Origin: CAIYRG01 sp965247505
GTDB lineage: Bacteria; Pseudomonadota; Alphaproteobacteria; Micropepsales; Micropepsaceae
Length of the DNA: 64,000 nt
Assembly (NCBI GenBank): GCA_965247505.1
Contig: OZ252020.1
Span: 434,001 to 498,000, forward strand
Direction: 5' to 3'
A program made the translations under genes and the position numbers. Below, piece by piece: positions 27,267 to 35,381 of this stretch. The stretch's first letter is position 1. Every line of letters begins with the position of its first letter. The notes beneath the pieces were generated by a model. It worked only from the letters and a program-made list of their open reading frames with translations, was not told where the DNA came from and ran no database searches.

Positions 27267-27269
27267 TGA
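27087..27269 (+). pseudogene. IS1595 transposase, N-terminal fragment
   Basis: 60 residues identical in type to the start of copies A and C ('MDVLDRADLPFPHSLPEFQR', then the first CxxC of the zinc ribbon in 'FACPHCGTAGEP'). The frame ends in a TGA contributed by the IS21 end. No catalytic part remains. Confidence 0.88.
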
Positions 27270-27380
27270 GAACGGCGGTGACAAATTAGTCCACGGAAGC
27301 GGCGGGATTTCCCAGCCGCGGGCGGAGTAAAACTCTGCCACCTGTAGCCTTCGATCTTTTTTGAGATGGAAGGCGGGAGG

Positions 27381-28880
27381 ATGTACACCGTGGACCTATA
27401 TCTGCGCGTTCGGCTGGCCTGCCATGTTGATGGTCTGAGCTAGCGAGAGGCGGCAAGTCGGTTTGGCATTGCGCGCGAGACGGTGAGGAAGATGCTGCGG
27501 CATTCGGAACCGCCGGGATATCGGCGACGCCAGCCACCGAAACGCCCGAAACTGGCCCCCTTCACGGATATCATCGACCGTATTCTGGAGGAGGACCGAA
27601 CGGTTCACCGTAAGCAGCACCACACGGCGAAGCGTATATTCGAGCGCCTTCGCGACGAACATGGCTTCACGGGCAAAGAGACCGTCGTGAAGGATTACGT
27701 TCGGGAACGGCGCCTTCGTCGGCGTGAGATGTTTGTGCCGTTGTCACATCCTCCGGGCCATGCTCAAGCGGACTTTGGCGAGGCGGATGCGATCATCGCC
27801 GGCGTCAAGTATCGGGCGCATTTTTTCGTCATGACACTTCCCCACAGCGATGCCTGCTTCGTTGCGGCCTACCCAGCGGCGGCGACGGAGGCCTGGTTGG
27901 ACGGGCACAACAGAGCCTTTGTTTTTTTCGGCGGCGTTCCCCAATCGATTCTTTACGACAACGACAAGTGTCTGGTGTCGCGCATCTTGTCAGATGGCAC
28001 GCGGCAACGAACGCGGGCGTTCAGCGGGCTGTAGTCCCATTACCTCTTCGAGGACCGCTACGGCCGTCCCGGCAAGGGTAACGACAAAGGCAATGTGGAG
28101 GGGGTGGTCGGCTATGCCCGGCGGAACTTCATGACGCCGCTTCCCCGGTTCGCGAGCTGGGACGCCTTCAATGGCCACCTGGAAGAGCAATGCCGCAACC
28201 GGCAAGGCAACGTCCTGCGCGGCCACCGCGAGAGCATCGGCGAACGGTTTGTGCGTGACCGCGAAGCGTTGAAGAGGCCACTGCCGGCACCGTTCGACGC
28301 GTGCGACAAGCAGGGCACGCGGGTCAACTCGCTGTCCCTGGTGCGCTACCTGACGAATGACTATTCCGTGCCCGTCGCCTACGGCCATCAGGAAGTCTGG
28401 ATCCGTGGCTATGTCCACGAGGTGGTTATCGGTTGCGGCACCGGGATCATTGCCCGACACCCCCGTTCCTACGACCGGGAAGATATGGTCTTCGATCCGA
28501 TCCACTACCTGCCTTTGCTGGAGCACAAGATCGGTGCCCTGGACCAGGCCGCGCCGCTAGCCCGATGGGAACTGCCTGATGCCTTCCCAACCCTGCGCCG
28601 TCTCCTGGAGGCGCGCATGGGCAAGGCCGGCAAGCGGGAATACGTCCAGGTCCTTCGGCTTCTGGAGACCTTCGATCTCGAGGTGCTTCACGGCGCGGTG
28701 AAGGACGCCCTGCGCCTGGGTGCGATCGGCTACGACGCCGTCAAACACCTTGTGCTGTGCCGTATCGAGCGACGCCCGCCCAAACTCGACCTGGATATCT
28801 ATCCCTACCTGCCTCGGGCCAACGTGGCGACCACGGCCGCCGCCAGTTATATGAGCTTGTTGGGTGGAGGCGCGTCATGA
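27381..28880 (+). pseudogene. istA: IS21 transposase IstA with two in-frame TAG codons
   Basis: Read through, the frame is 499 residues, normal for IstA. It has the N-terminal helix-turn-helix ('REAASRFGIARETVRKMLRH'), the integrase core ('AQADFGEADAIIAG', 'ILYDNDKCLV', 'NDKGNVEGVVGYARRNF') and a C-terminal beta domain. TAG codons lie at 27441-27443 ('DGLS*REAA') and 28032-28034 ('FSGL*SHYLFED'). Relatives have Gln at both sites, so each is one C-to-T change from CAG. The frame is otherwise open, so decay is recent or the codons are suppressed. Confidence 0.85.
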
Positions 28881-29647
28881 CCGATACGCCGCAAGTGTTG
28901 CTGGCCCATCACCTCAAGACCCTGAAACTGCCGACGTTCCTGCGCGAATACGACAAGCTGGCCCGCCAATGCGCCACCGAGGGCGCCGACCATGTGCGGT
29001 ATCTTGTCCGTCTGACCGAGTTGGAACTGATCGACCGTGAGCGCCGCATGGTCGAGCGGCGGATCAGACAGGCCAGGTTCCCCGCCGTCAAAAGCCTCGA
29101 CAGCTTCGACTTCAAGGCCATCGCATCGCTCAACAAGATGCTGGTTCTGGAGTTGGCGCGATGCGAATACGTCGAGCGTCGTGAGAATATCATCGCGCTC
29201 GGCAACTCAGGCACCGGCAAGACCCATATCGCCCTCGGTCTCGGTCTGGCGGCCTGCCAAAAGGGGCTCTCCGTCGGCTTCCTCACGGCCGCTGCCCTGG
29301 TTCATGAACTGATGGAGGCCAGGGATGAAAAACGCCTGTTGCGCCTGCAGAAGCAACTGGCAAAGTATCACCTTCTGATCATCGACGAACTCGGCTTCGT
29401 GCCGCTCTCGAAGACCGGCGCCGAGCTGCTGTTCGAAGTCTTCAGCCAGCGCTACGAGCGGGGCTCGATCCTGGTGACCTCCAACTTGCCGTTCGATGAG
29501 TGGACGGAGATATTCGGCTCGGAACGCCTGACCGGGGCTTTGCTGGACCGCCTCACCCACCATGTCCATATCCTGGAAATGAACGGCGAGAGCTATCGTC
29601 TCAACCAAAGCCAAAAACGGCGGAAATCCCCAAAAATACCTGCTTAA
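28877..29647 (+). CDS. istB: IS21 helper ATPase IstB
   Basis: 256 residues from the ATG at 28877, which overlaps the istA stop (ATGA). AAA+ ATPase of the IstB/DnaC type: Walker A 'ALGNSGTGKTHIALGLGLAA', Walker B 'LLIIDELGFVPLS', sensor 'ILVTSNLPFDEW' and 'LLDRLTHHVHILEMNGESYR'. It regulates target choice and activity of IstA. Intact here, although its partner carries two stops. Confidence 0.95.
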   Translation: MTDTPQVLLAHHLKTLKLPTFLREYDKLARQCATEGADHVRYLVRLTELELIDRERRMVERRIRQARFPAVKSLDSFDFKAIASLNKMLVLELARCEYVERRENIIALGNSGTGKTHIALGLGLAACQKGLSVGFLTAAALVHELMEARDEKRLLRLQKQLAKYHLLIIDELGFVPLSKTGAELLFEVFSQRYERGSILVTSNLPFDEWTEIFGSERLTGALLDRLTHHVHILEMNGESYRLNQSQKRRKSPKIPA

Positions 29648-29847
29648 CCGCCGGTGCAATGGTTGACCCGGTGGGTCCACAGGAACCTCCCGCGCTGCTT
29701 CGCTCCGCGTAACGCAAGCGCTACTCGAAGCAGCGCGGGTCCCTCCTATGGACTACCGGGACACCCCCCCAACACCGCGTACCGCATAACGTTAAGTGGA
29801 CTAGTTTTGCTCCGCCCGGGTGGACTAATTTTGCTCCGCCGTTGACA

Positions 29848-29964
29848 CATCTCGCCGAACTTCATGGCGGCGCTTTGAACATTGTGAGCATGCTTGGCGA
29901 GGGTACGCGGGTAACGGTACACATTCCCTGCGCCGCACCTGCGACAAAAGCTGCCGCCTCTTAG
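29848..29964 (+). pseudogene. C-terminal tail of a sensor histidine kinase
   Basis: 38 residues starting exactly at the IS21 end. 'HLAELHGGALNIVSMLGEGT' and 'RVTVHIPC' are the G2 region and last strand of the HATPase_c domain of histidine kinases. The rest of the kinase is not in the window, so it was cut off by the IS21-linked rearrangement. The following 29965-30179 shows no gene. Confidence 0.75.
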
Positions 29965-30179
29965 GAATATCCCTCAAAAGACTTTGTGACGATTGATTGC
30001 AGGTCGTCGAATTAGATTTCTTCGGTCAAATTGCTGAGCGCGCTTATTCAGCACGCTGCATAGCTGTTTGGCTGCATTTCGCCGTCGGCATGACCGCCAG
30101 ACTCTGGGGACGCGTCGGCGAAAATCCCTTTGCTGCCGATGTCGATTGGCCTTGAGGTTAGGGATTCCAAACGGCTCGG

Positions 30180-31031
30180 CTAATAGCGCCGCCCTCTGCG
30201 GTTTGCCCGACCGCGGTTTGTGCGGCCATTCGGAACCGAATAGCTAGGCCCATAAAATCTGTGACCTCTATAGCCATAACTGCCAAACCTGCGCCCGCCA
30301 AAATGCCCAGTGCCGAGATGCGTTACGCCAAAATAGCTCGCGCCATAGGGATAGCCGCCATAGCCATAGGTGCCGGAATAGACTGACCCATAAGGGTATG
30401 GTCCGTACGGCCCGGCATTATTGGAATAGGGTGTAGAGGCATATGGGCCATCGGGATATGGGCCGTAATAACCCGTGCCATAACCATATCGGCTATAGCG
30501 GCCATAGCGGGAAGCACCATAACGCCGGCTACCGTAATAGCCGACGCTGGCCGAACCTACATAGGTGCGCGAGTAACGGCTGGGGCGATAGTGATTGGGA
30601 TAACCGCCTGGGTAACGGTAAGGGCTGTCATAAGAATATAATAATGGCGCGCCGTCGGTTCGGCTTTCGTCAACCAAGACAACGCATACTGCCTGTGCAG
30701 GATGGGCCGCGACTTCCGCATCTATGGCCTCAGGGAGGAGCGCGGCGGGCGAGCCTGCGCGAATTGCGCCCGGCGTATCACAAGGGACAACGTAATAGAC
30801 ATAAGCCTCGGCCGGATCGCGCAAACTTGCCATGGCTTCTGCAGTTTCCGGGCGCACGGCATCTTGCGGCGCGCCGAACTCGCCCGCCTCAAAGCGATCG
30901 CTCACACTAAGACGGCTAATTCTAGTCTCACTAAGCCCATCAGTGTTCACAGCTTGAGACCAAGCGGGCCCGAAAAGCGCTACCAAGAGCGCCGCAATCG
31001 CTGGCGAAGCAACGCGTATACTCATTCGCAT
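30180..31031 (-). CDS. Exported Gly/Tyr/Ser/Arg-rich low-complexity protein
   Basis: 283 residues. The signal peptide ends 'GPAWSQAV'. Residues about 25-145 form an ordinary domain with two cysteines ('VVPCDTPG', 'QAVCVVLVDE'). From about 150 on the protein is almost only G, Y, S, R and P, with runs such as 'YGPYPYGSVYSGTYGYGGYP', ending in a basic 'RGRANRRGRRY' tail. Such GY-rich tracts are seen in adhesive, structural and phase-separating proteins. 'gaggag' precedes the start. Family not recognised; a surface or matrix role is a guess. Confidence 0.7.
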   Translation of the reverse strand: MRMSIRVASPAIAALLVALFGPAWSQAVNTDGLSETRISRLSVSDRFEAGEFGAPQDAVRPETAEAMASLRDPAEAYVYYVVPCDTPGAIRAGSPAALLPEAIDAEVAAHPAQAVCVVLVDESRTDGAPLLYSYDSPYRYPGGYPNHYRPSRYSRTYVGSASVGYYGSRRYGASRYGRYSRYGYGTGYYGPYPDGPYASTPYSNNAGPYGPYPYGSVYSGTYGYGGYPYGASYFGVTHLGTGHFGGRRFGSYGYRGHRFYGPSYSVPNGRTNRGRANRRGRRY

Positions 31032-31184
31032 TTCGCTCCTCGCTTTCTACAACACAATCGCTACCGGACCATGTGATTTGTGAACGTCATCTGACATCCA
31101 TCATCCCGTAACAAAACGCCCGCTCCCCGCGCAAAATATACTCCACAATGCACGGATGAGCCAGCGCTGGAACCCTTTACGACG

Positions 31185-32063
31185 ATGGAAACGCTTAGTG
31201 GCGAGCCGCTTTTCGTCAATATGGTCTCGACGGATTTCGCATTGTTCGATCTGTTTGGCCTCGAAGCCATTGCCGAGAGGATTTCGCCGATCCGCGGCGC
31301 CGATACAGCTCTCGCGGATGAGAGGGGGCTGATCTTCAACGCAACGGGCATCACCGGCATGGGTTTTGAATCGCCCCAGGCTGCGATTGGTCAAACATTG
31401 ACCCTGTCTTGGGGCCCAGACAATCAGCCCCGCACATTTGAAATTGTCGGCGTGGTTCCGGATTTCTCGCTTAGATCGATTGATCGGCAGGTTGTGCCGA
31501 CAATGTATTATGCCCTCGACGCCAACCCCAATATTATCGATGTAAAGCTTTCCGGACGTGACATCCCCGAAACATTAACCGCCATTGATCGCATATGGGA
31601 CGCTACCGTCGCGGATGGTCCCATCGATCGTTTCTTTGTGTCTGATCATATTCAAAGTCTTTACATCGGGATATTGCGCCAGGCCCAAGCCTTCGGCGTG
31701 TTTGCCTTCATCGCCGTGCTGCTGGCTTGCATAGGACTTCGCGCTTTGTGCGCCCTTTCGGTGGAAAACCGGATAAAGGAAATTGGCGTTCGCAAAGCGA
31801 TGGGCGCGGCATCAGGCGATATATTTCAGCTTCTGACCTAAGAATTTGCCAAACCCGTGCTCATGGCAAATGCTATTGCCTGGCCAATTGCATATTTCTT
31901 TTTGGATTGGTGGTTGAACGGTTTTGCCTACCGGATCGATTTAAATCCCTGGTTGTTCCTTGGTGCGGGAGTGCTGGTGCTGCTTATCGCGCTCGCAACA
32001 ATCGCGGCGCAAACGCTCGCGTCGGCCCGCGCCAAACCCATTGCCGCTTTACGTTATGAGTGA
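31185..32063 (+). pseudogene. MacB/FtsX-type ABC permease, truncated with in-frame stop
   Basis: Contains part of a MacB periplasmic domain ('ALADERGLIFNATGITGMGF', 'FEIVGVVPDFSLRSI') and the FtsX membrane domain ('VFAFIAVLLACIGLRALCAL', 'KEIGVRKAMGAASGDIFQLL'). A TAA at 31839-31841 interrupts it; the same frame goes on with 'EFAKPVLMANAIAWPIAYFF' and ends 'AKPIAALRYE', the normal end. The N-terminal ~400 residues of a typical permease are missing. Such permeases export peptides or macrolides or act with a MacB-type ATPase; none is nearby. A relic. Confidence 0.82.
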
Positions 32064-32125
32064 GTGAGCATTGGCGGTTTTACCGCCAATGCTCTCCCCG
32101 CACCCAATTCAAATGGACGCGAAGC

Positions 32126-32614
32126 TTACTGCCAGCGTTCCATTGCCTGGCGGTGAAGCGCTTCCGGCGGCAGCTCGAGCAGCTCCATGCGGTTACCAAA
32201 GGGATCGGTGACATTCGATATGATCGCAAAAGTGCCCGCGCCGCTCGCCCGCACCGGGGTGATATCGGCGCCGCGCTCGGTCAAGGTCGCATGCAGGTTT
32301 TCCAGATTGTTTACGTGCATACCGACATGGGTAATGCCTGCGGGCCGATTTTCATTGGCGGGGCGCAATTCCACGAATGTATTTTCGCTGACTTGCACAT
32401 AAACCATATCGAGCTCGCCCTCACGATTGTTCAACCGGAACGCCTCGGGAAATCCCATCACCTCGGTGTAGAACTCCGCGGCCTCTGCAAGGTTAGGCAC
32501 GTTCATGCCGACATGGTTTACCGCCACAATATCCGGCGTCCGCGATTGAGCGATGGCATTTTGAAGGGCGAAACCAGAAAAGGCTCCGACAATAAGAAAA
32601 AACACAGCGCGCAT
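32126..32614 (-). CDS. Exported VOC (glyoxalase/bleomycin-resistance fold) protein
   Basis: 162 residues. A signal peptide ('VFFLIVGAFSGFALQNAIAQS') precedes one complete VOC module: 'VNHVGMNVPNLAEAAEFYTE', 'VSENTFVELRPA', 'THVGMHVNNLENLHATLTER' and 'VTDPFGNRMELLEL'. Metal ligands would be the His of each HVGM strand and the two Glu in 'FVELR' and 'RMELLEL'. VOC enzymes are usually cytoplasmic, so export is unusual. Substrate unknown. Confidence 0.82.
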   Translation of the reverse strand: MRAVFFLIVGAFSGFALQNAIAQSRTPDIVAVNHVGMNVPNLAEAAEFYTEVMGFPEAFRLNNREGELDMVYVQVSENTFVELRPANENRPAGITHVGMHVNNLENLHATLTERGADITPVRASGAGTFAIISNVTDPFGNRMELLELPPEALHRQAMERWQ

Positions 32615-32760
32615 GATGGATTTCCTTTTCTAAAACTTACTTCTCAAAACGAAAAAGATTGGCTTGGGGTAAAACTACCCTCTTTTTCCCAAAACGCGAA
32701 GTGGTTAGGGAAGATGGCTCGTAGCTGAAAAAAGGTCCGCGAATCCAAGCCCCTCAGCCC

Positions 32761-32910
32761 CTAATCGCGGGGGCGAATTTGGATCAGCTCATTCAGCTGA
32801 TCGTCGCTAAGCGGCTCACCCAAATATCTTAGCTCAATCGCCAGCGGCACGCTGCGCTCCAATCCCGGCACGTCGTATGGCTCAACTGCTTCGTTTGGGA
32901 ACAGAAATCG
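32761..32910 (-). pseudogene. C-terminal remnant of an SsuA/THI5-like binding protein
   Basis: About 48 codons ending in a TAG at 32761. The text 'PLAIELRYLGEPLSDDQLNE' and 'LIQIRPRD' closely matches the last 50 residues of the binding protein at 35382 ('PLAIELRYLGAPLSDDQLAE', 'LIQIPSRD'). The rest of the gene is gone; its place is taken by the transglutaminase gene, whose stop directly abuts it. It marks an old recombination or deletion point. Confidence 0.75.
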
Positions 32911-33735
32911 CTACAGCGAATCCGTGTTCTCACTTATTTCATCCGCCCACACTTTGAAGCCTTGTAGTTCATTGTCGCCGAATGTGTGTGTGAGCGGAAA
33001 ATCAGCCGCGTCGCGCCCGCGCGCAATCAAAATGCGGCCCAGCCGCGGAACATTGTTTCGCGGATCGAAAATATACCATTGGCCGCCAAGATAGACCTCC
33101 ATCCACGCCGCGAAATCGGCGGGGCCGTGTGGCGGCACCACGCCCATAAAGCCGAGATAGCCGGTGCAATAGCGCGTCGGAATATTCATGCAGCGACAGA
33201 AGGTAACCGCGAGATGAGTAAAATCACGGCACACGCCGGCGCCTTCTTCCAACACGTTCACCGCCGATTTGCCCGGATAGGCCTTTTCATAATCGAATGT
33301 GATCGCTTCATGAACGTAATCGCAGATGGCTTGGACGCGTGCCCAACCAGGTGGCGAATTTCCGAAGAGATCCCACGCGGTCTGCGAAAGGCGATCCGTT
33401 TCGCAATATCGGCTTCCCAATAGGAATACCAACGCATCTGCCGGCAAATCTTCCACAGCCATTTGCTGCGCTTCAAGCGCGGTCTCATCAGGCGTGTCTT
33501 TGCAGTCGACGATAGCGTCTGCCGATAACCGGGTGCGCCCCGCAGGCATAACAAGCCGGGTGCACCAGTTTCCGAAACCGTCTCTATAGGCGTCGGTTGC
33601 AATCGCCGGTTCGGTCTTCAAATGGTCAGGCACTACAATGTCGGAGAAATGGCTGTGGTGGATGCTAAGCAGAAGCATCACCGGCGTTGGATGCGGACAA
33701 TCATACAACAACTCATATCCAAGTCTAACGCGCAC
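32911..33735 (-). CDS. Transglutaminase-like protein
   Basis: 274 residues, cytoplasmic (no signal peptide). It has an N-terminal beta domain ('LGYELLYDCPHPTPVMLLLS') and a transglutaminase-like core with the nucleophile in 'GAGVCRDFTHLAVTFCRCMN' (Cys near 168) and the Asp in 'WYIFDPRNNVPRLGR'. Where the catalytic His is expected the sequence is 'DFAAWMEVYLGGQW', so Ala replaces His. Relatives act as proteases or amidases; loss of His questions the classical mechanism. It lies next to the binding-protein remnant. Confidence 0.8.
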   Translation of the reverse strand: MRVRLGYELLYDCPHPTPVMLLLSIHHSHFSDIVVPDHLKTEPAIATDAYRDGFGNWCTRLVMPAGRTRLSADAIVDCKDTPDETALEAQQMAVEDLPADALVFLLGSRYCETDRLSQTAWDLFGNSPPGWARVQAICDYVHEAITFDYEKAYPGKSAVNVLEEGAGVCRDFTHLAVTFCRCMNIPTRYCTGYLGFMGVVPPHGPADFAAWMEVYLGGQWYIFDPRNNVPRLGRILIARGRDAADFPLTHTFGDNELQGFKVWADEISENTDSL

Positions 33736-33812
33736 GATGCCCTCTCCTTGTCCGCAATGACGTACCGTCCGCGATTAACAATTGCGGCATAGCTTCAGCA
33801 ACCGCGAAGCGG

Positions 33813-34010
33813 CTAACCGAGTTTGCCCGCGACGATTCTACCCTCGGGCGTCGGAATAAGAATTCCCATTTGGTCGGTGATAAGCCGCAACTGCACAAGT
33901 CGTTCGCGATGGGCCTTTGGGATATTTCGGCTCATAAGGCCGCCCGCAACGCCGGAAAGAGACGCCAGCTCGCCAGGCGTCAGATCGGCACTCGTTGTCA
34001 TCCGGCTCAT
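33813..34010 (-). CDS. Hypothetical small protein, 65 residues
   Basis: Short cytoplasmic protein with 'LTPGELASLSGVAGGLMSRN' and 'IPKAHRERLVQLRLITDQMG', ending 'PTPEGRIVAGKLG'. The pattern of two helices and a wing-like end suggests a mini winged helix, as in small uncharacterised alphaproteobacterial proteins. 'agga' precedes the ATG. Function unknown. Confidence 0.55.
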   Translation of the reverse strand: MSRMTTSADLTPGELASLSGVAGGLMSRNIPKAHRERLVQLRLITDQMGILIPTPEGRIVAGKLG

Positions 34011-34357
34011 TTGAATCCTGGCCTGTGAATTATGGACTGTGAATCATGACCCCTGAAACAGGTACCGGCACCAACATGATTAATACCAAGGAAAGATCGT
34101 GTTTGGACCAGCATAAAAGGGCGTCTGGCACCTGCTCCCAATAGCATGCATTAGCCCCAAGCATTGCATCTCGTCGAGCAAAGCCCCATATAGGGCGTGC
34201 GACAGCGTTCCCGTCAGTAGAAGCGCACTGTTCCAAACGCAACTTTACTGAATGCGCGCCTGGACTAAGCAGCCTGACTTCCCGATCTGATAATTGCGTT
34301 CCTCGCACCGCTTAAGCAATGGGCTTAAGCGGAACCCGATGCATAAGGAGCAATTAT
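34011..34357. other. Non-coding stretch upstream of cspA
   Basis: 347 bases with no convincing gene; a 92-codon minus-strand frame at 34030-34308 has no ribosome-binding site and odd composition. The last part holds a palindrome (34308-34332) and the cspA ribosome-binding site. The cspA promoter and 5' leader must lie here. Confidence 0.5.
34308..34332 (+). promoter_or_regulatory. Palindrome in the cspA leader
   Basis: CCGCTTAAGC and GCTTAAGCGG form a perfect 10-bp inverted repeat around a 5-base loop, 25 bases before the cspA start. It could be an RNA hairpin in the cold-shock leader or a protein-binding operator. No T run follows, so it is not a standard terminator. Confidence 0.45.
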
Positions 34358-34561
34358 ATGACCATCGGAACCGTAAAGTTTTACAATGCTAATAAGGGCT
34401 TCGGCTTTATTTCGCCGGAAGATGGCGCCAAAGACGTGTTCGTTCATGCGACCGCGCTTGAGGCAGCCGGCATGAATAGTCTCTCGGAAGGCCAGCGCGT
34501 CTCATTCGATATCCAACCGGATGCGAAGGGCTCGAAGGCCGTAAATCTGGCTGAGGCCTGA
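34358..34561 (+). CDS. cspA: Cold-shock protein CspA family
   Basis: 67 residues from the ATG at 34358, seven bases after 'aaggag'. A single OB-fold cold-shock domain with RNP1 'KGFGFISPE' and RNP2 'DVFVHAT'. It binds single-stranded nucleic acid and acts as an RNA chaperone. The upstream hairpin and downstream terminator make it a one-gene unit. The symbol is by family; the exact paralogue cannot be told from sequence. Confidence 0.95.
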   Translation: MTIGTVKFYNANKGFGFISPEDGAKDVFVHATALEAAGMNSLSEGQRVSFDIQPDAKGSKAVNLAEA

Positions 34562-34595
34562 GCCTGTAGAAATGACTAAAACGTATTGAAACTGC

Positions 34596-34632
34596 GCGGG
34601 GGCAATTGTTTTGCTCCCGCCGGTTTCTTTTC
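34596..34632 (+). terminator. Rho-independent terminator after cspA
   Basis: GCGGGGGC and GCTCCCGC pair around a 9-base loop (34596-34603 with 34613-34620), followed by 'cggtttctttt'. Position 35 bases after the cspA stop fits a terminator for that gene. Confidence 0.75.
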
Positions 34633-34699
34633 TGAAGACGATGTTTTGAGCGAAAAGCCGTTCGCTCGCCCTTAAAGACTAGGCGGGACAGACTTCATT

Positions 34700-35062
34700 A
34701 TGGAACGGCGGATCGAGACGGAGCATCTCTACCTTCTCGACTTGATTGAAGTGTTACTTCCCCATCCGGCGGGACTAAGGCGGTGGGCGATTATGCGAGC
34801 GATCCGCAAACTCCATCAATCGGCGGAGCGGCCGATTTCTCAAAAGTTTGAAGACGGGGTTGAACGTGTTTTCCGCAACCATTGCGCAGATTCGGTCATT
34901 TTCAAGAAGCGAAATATAGCGCCCGAAAATGCTTTGTTCCATTGGCCCCAGGGCAAGGCAGCGGGACTATGGGCAGTGCATCCCGACAAAGCCGAGGCTT
35001 TCCTTAAATCCGATGAAAGAGACTTTTTCCTAAATTCAAAACCGATCCACGAGGAATTCTGA
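34700..35062 (+). CDS. Hypothetical protein, 120 residues
   Basis: Not recognised. A mostly helical N-terminal half ('ETEHLYLLDLIEVLLPHPAG', 'RWAIMRAIRKLHQSAERPIS') is followed by a mixed C-terminal half ('LFHWPQGKAAGLWAVHPDKA'). No signal peptide. The N-terminal 'PAGLRRWAIMRAIRK' resembles DNA-binding helices but no family can be assigned. It precedes a small Lys-rich gene on the same strand. Confidence 0.55.
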   Translation: MERRIETEHLYLLDLIEVLLPHPAGLRRWAIMRAIRKLHQSAERPISQKFEDGVERVFRNHCADSVIFKKRNIAPENALFHWPQGKAAGLWAVHPDKAEAFLKSDERDFFLNSKPIHEEF

Positions 35063-35118
35063 CTGCCTTTCGTCCCGGCACATTTGTGCCGCAACGATAT
35101 TTTTTGCAAGGAGTAAAA

Positions 35119-35325
35119 ATGAAAAATCGTGGAAAGCCGCAATCCGCCGCGGAAAAAAACGCCGAATCTTACTTTAAAAAAACCGAGCAGACCGAGACGA
35201 CCGCAAAAAAGGAATACAAAAAGGCACTCGCAGCCGACGCCACCAAAACCGCGAATTTGCGGGAGCAACGCCTGGCAAAAGAAGCCGCAGACGCAGCTAC
35301 GCTTGGCAATACCAAAAAAGACTGA
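35119..35325 (+). CDS. Small Lys/Ala-rich helical protein, 68 residues
   Basis: The ATG at 35119 follows 'aaggag' and starts 'MKNRGKPQSAAEKNAESYFK'. The protein is rich in K, A, E and T with no hydrophobic core, and predicts as one long charged helix or a disordered chain. No family recognised. Nucleic-acid association or stress protection is typical of such proteins, but this is only a guess. It lies between the hypothetical gene at 34700 and the catabolic cluster. Confidence 0.6.
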   Translation: MKNRGKPQSAAEKNAESYFKKTEQTETTAKKEYKKALAADATKTANLREQRLAKEAADAATLGNTKKD

Positions 35326-35381
35326 CTGCCGAGGCCGAATGGCGCAGCCGTTCAATCTATTTCAACTAGGCCGGTCCCGCG

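Larger units (their letters stand above)
27267..29847 (+). mobile_element. IS21-family element
   Basis: About 2.58 kb. Ends read TGAGAACGGCGGTGACAAATT at the left and, inverted, TGTCAACGGCGGAGCAAAATT at the right, both starting with TG and followed by AGTCCAC. Extra copies of the 'gtggacta[gt/at]tttgctccgcc' block near 29797-29838 are the multiple transposase-binding repeats known in IS21. The flanks (IS1595 at left, histidine-kinase tail at right) share no direct repeat, so this junction is a rearrangement, not a simple insertion. Confidence 0.85.

Noticed and set aside
27441..28034. Programmed readthrough in istA as normal IS21 biology
   Set aside because: IS21 elements are not known to use stop readthrough in istA; the stops fit simple CAG-to-TAG mutation.
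34030..34308. 92-codon minus-strand frame upstream of cspA
   Set aside because: No ribosome-binding site, no domain, uneven composition; treated as non-coding.
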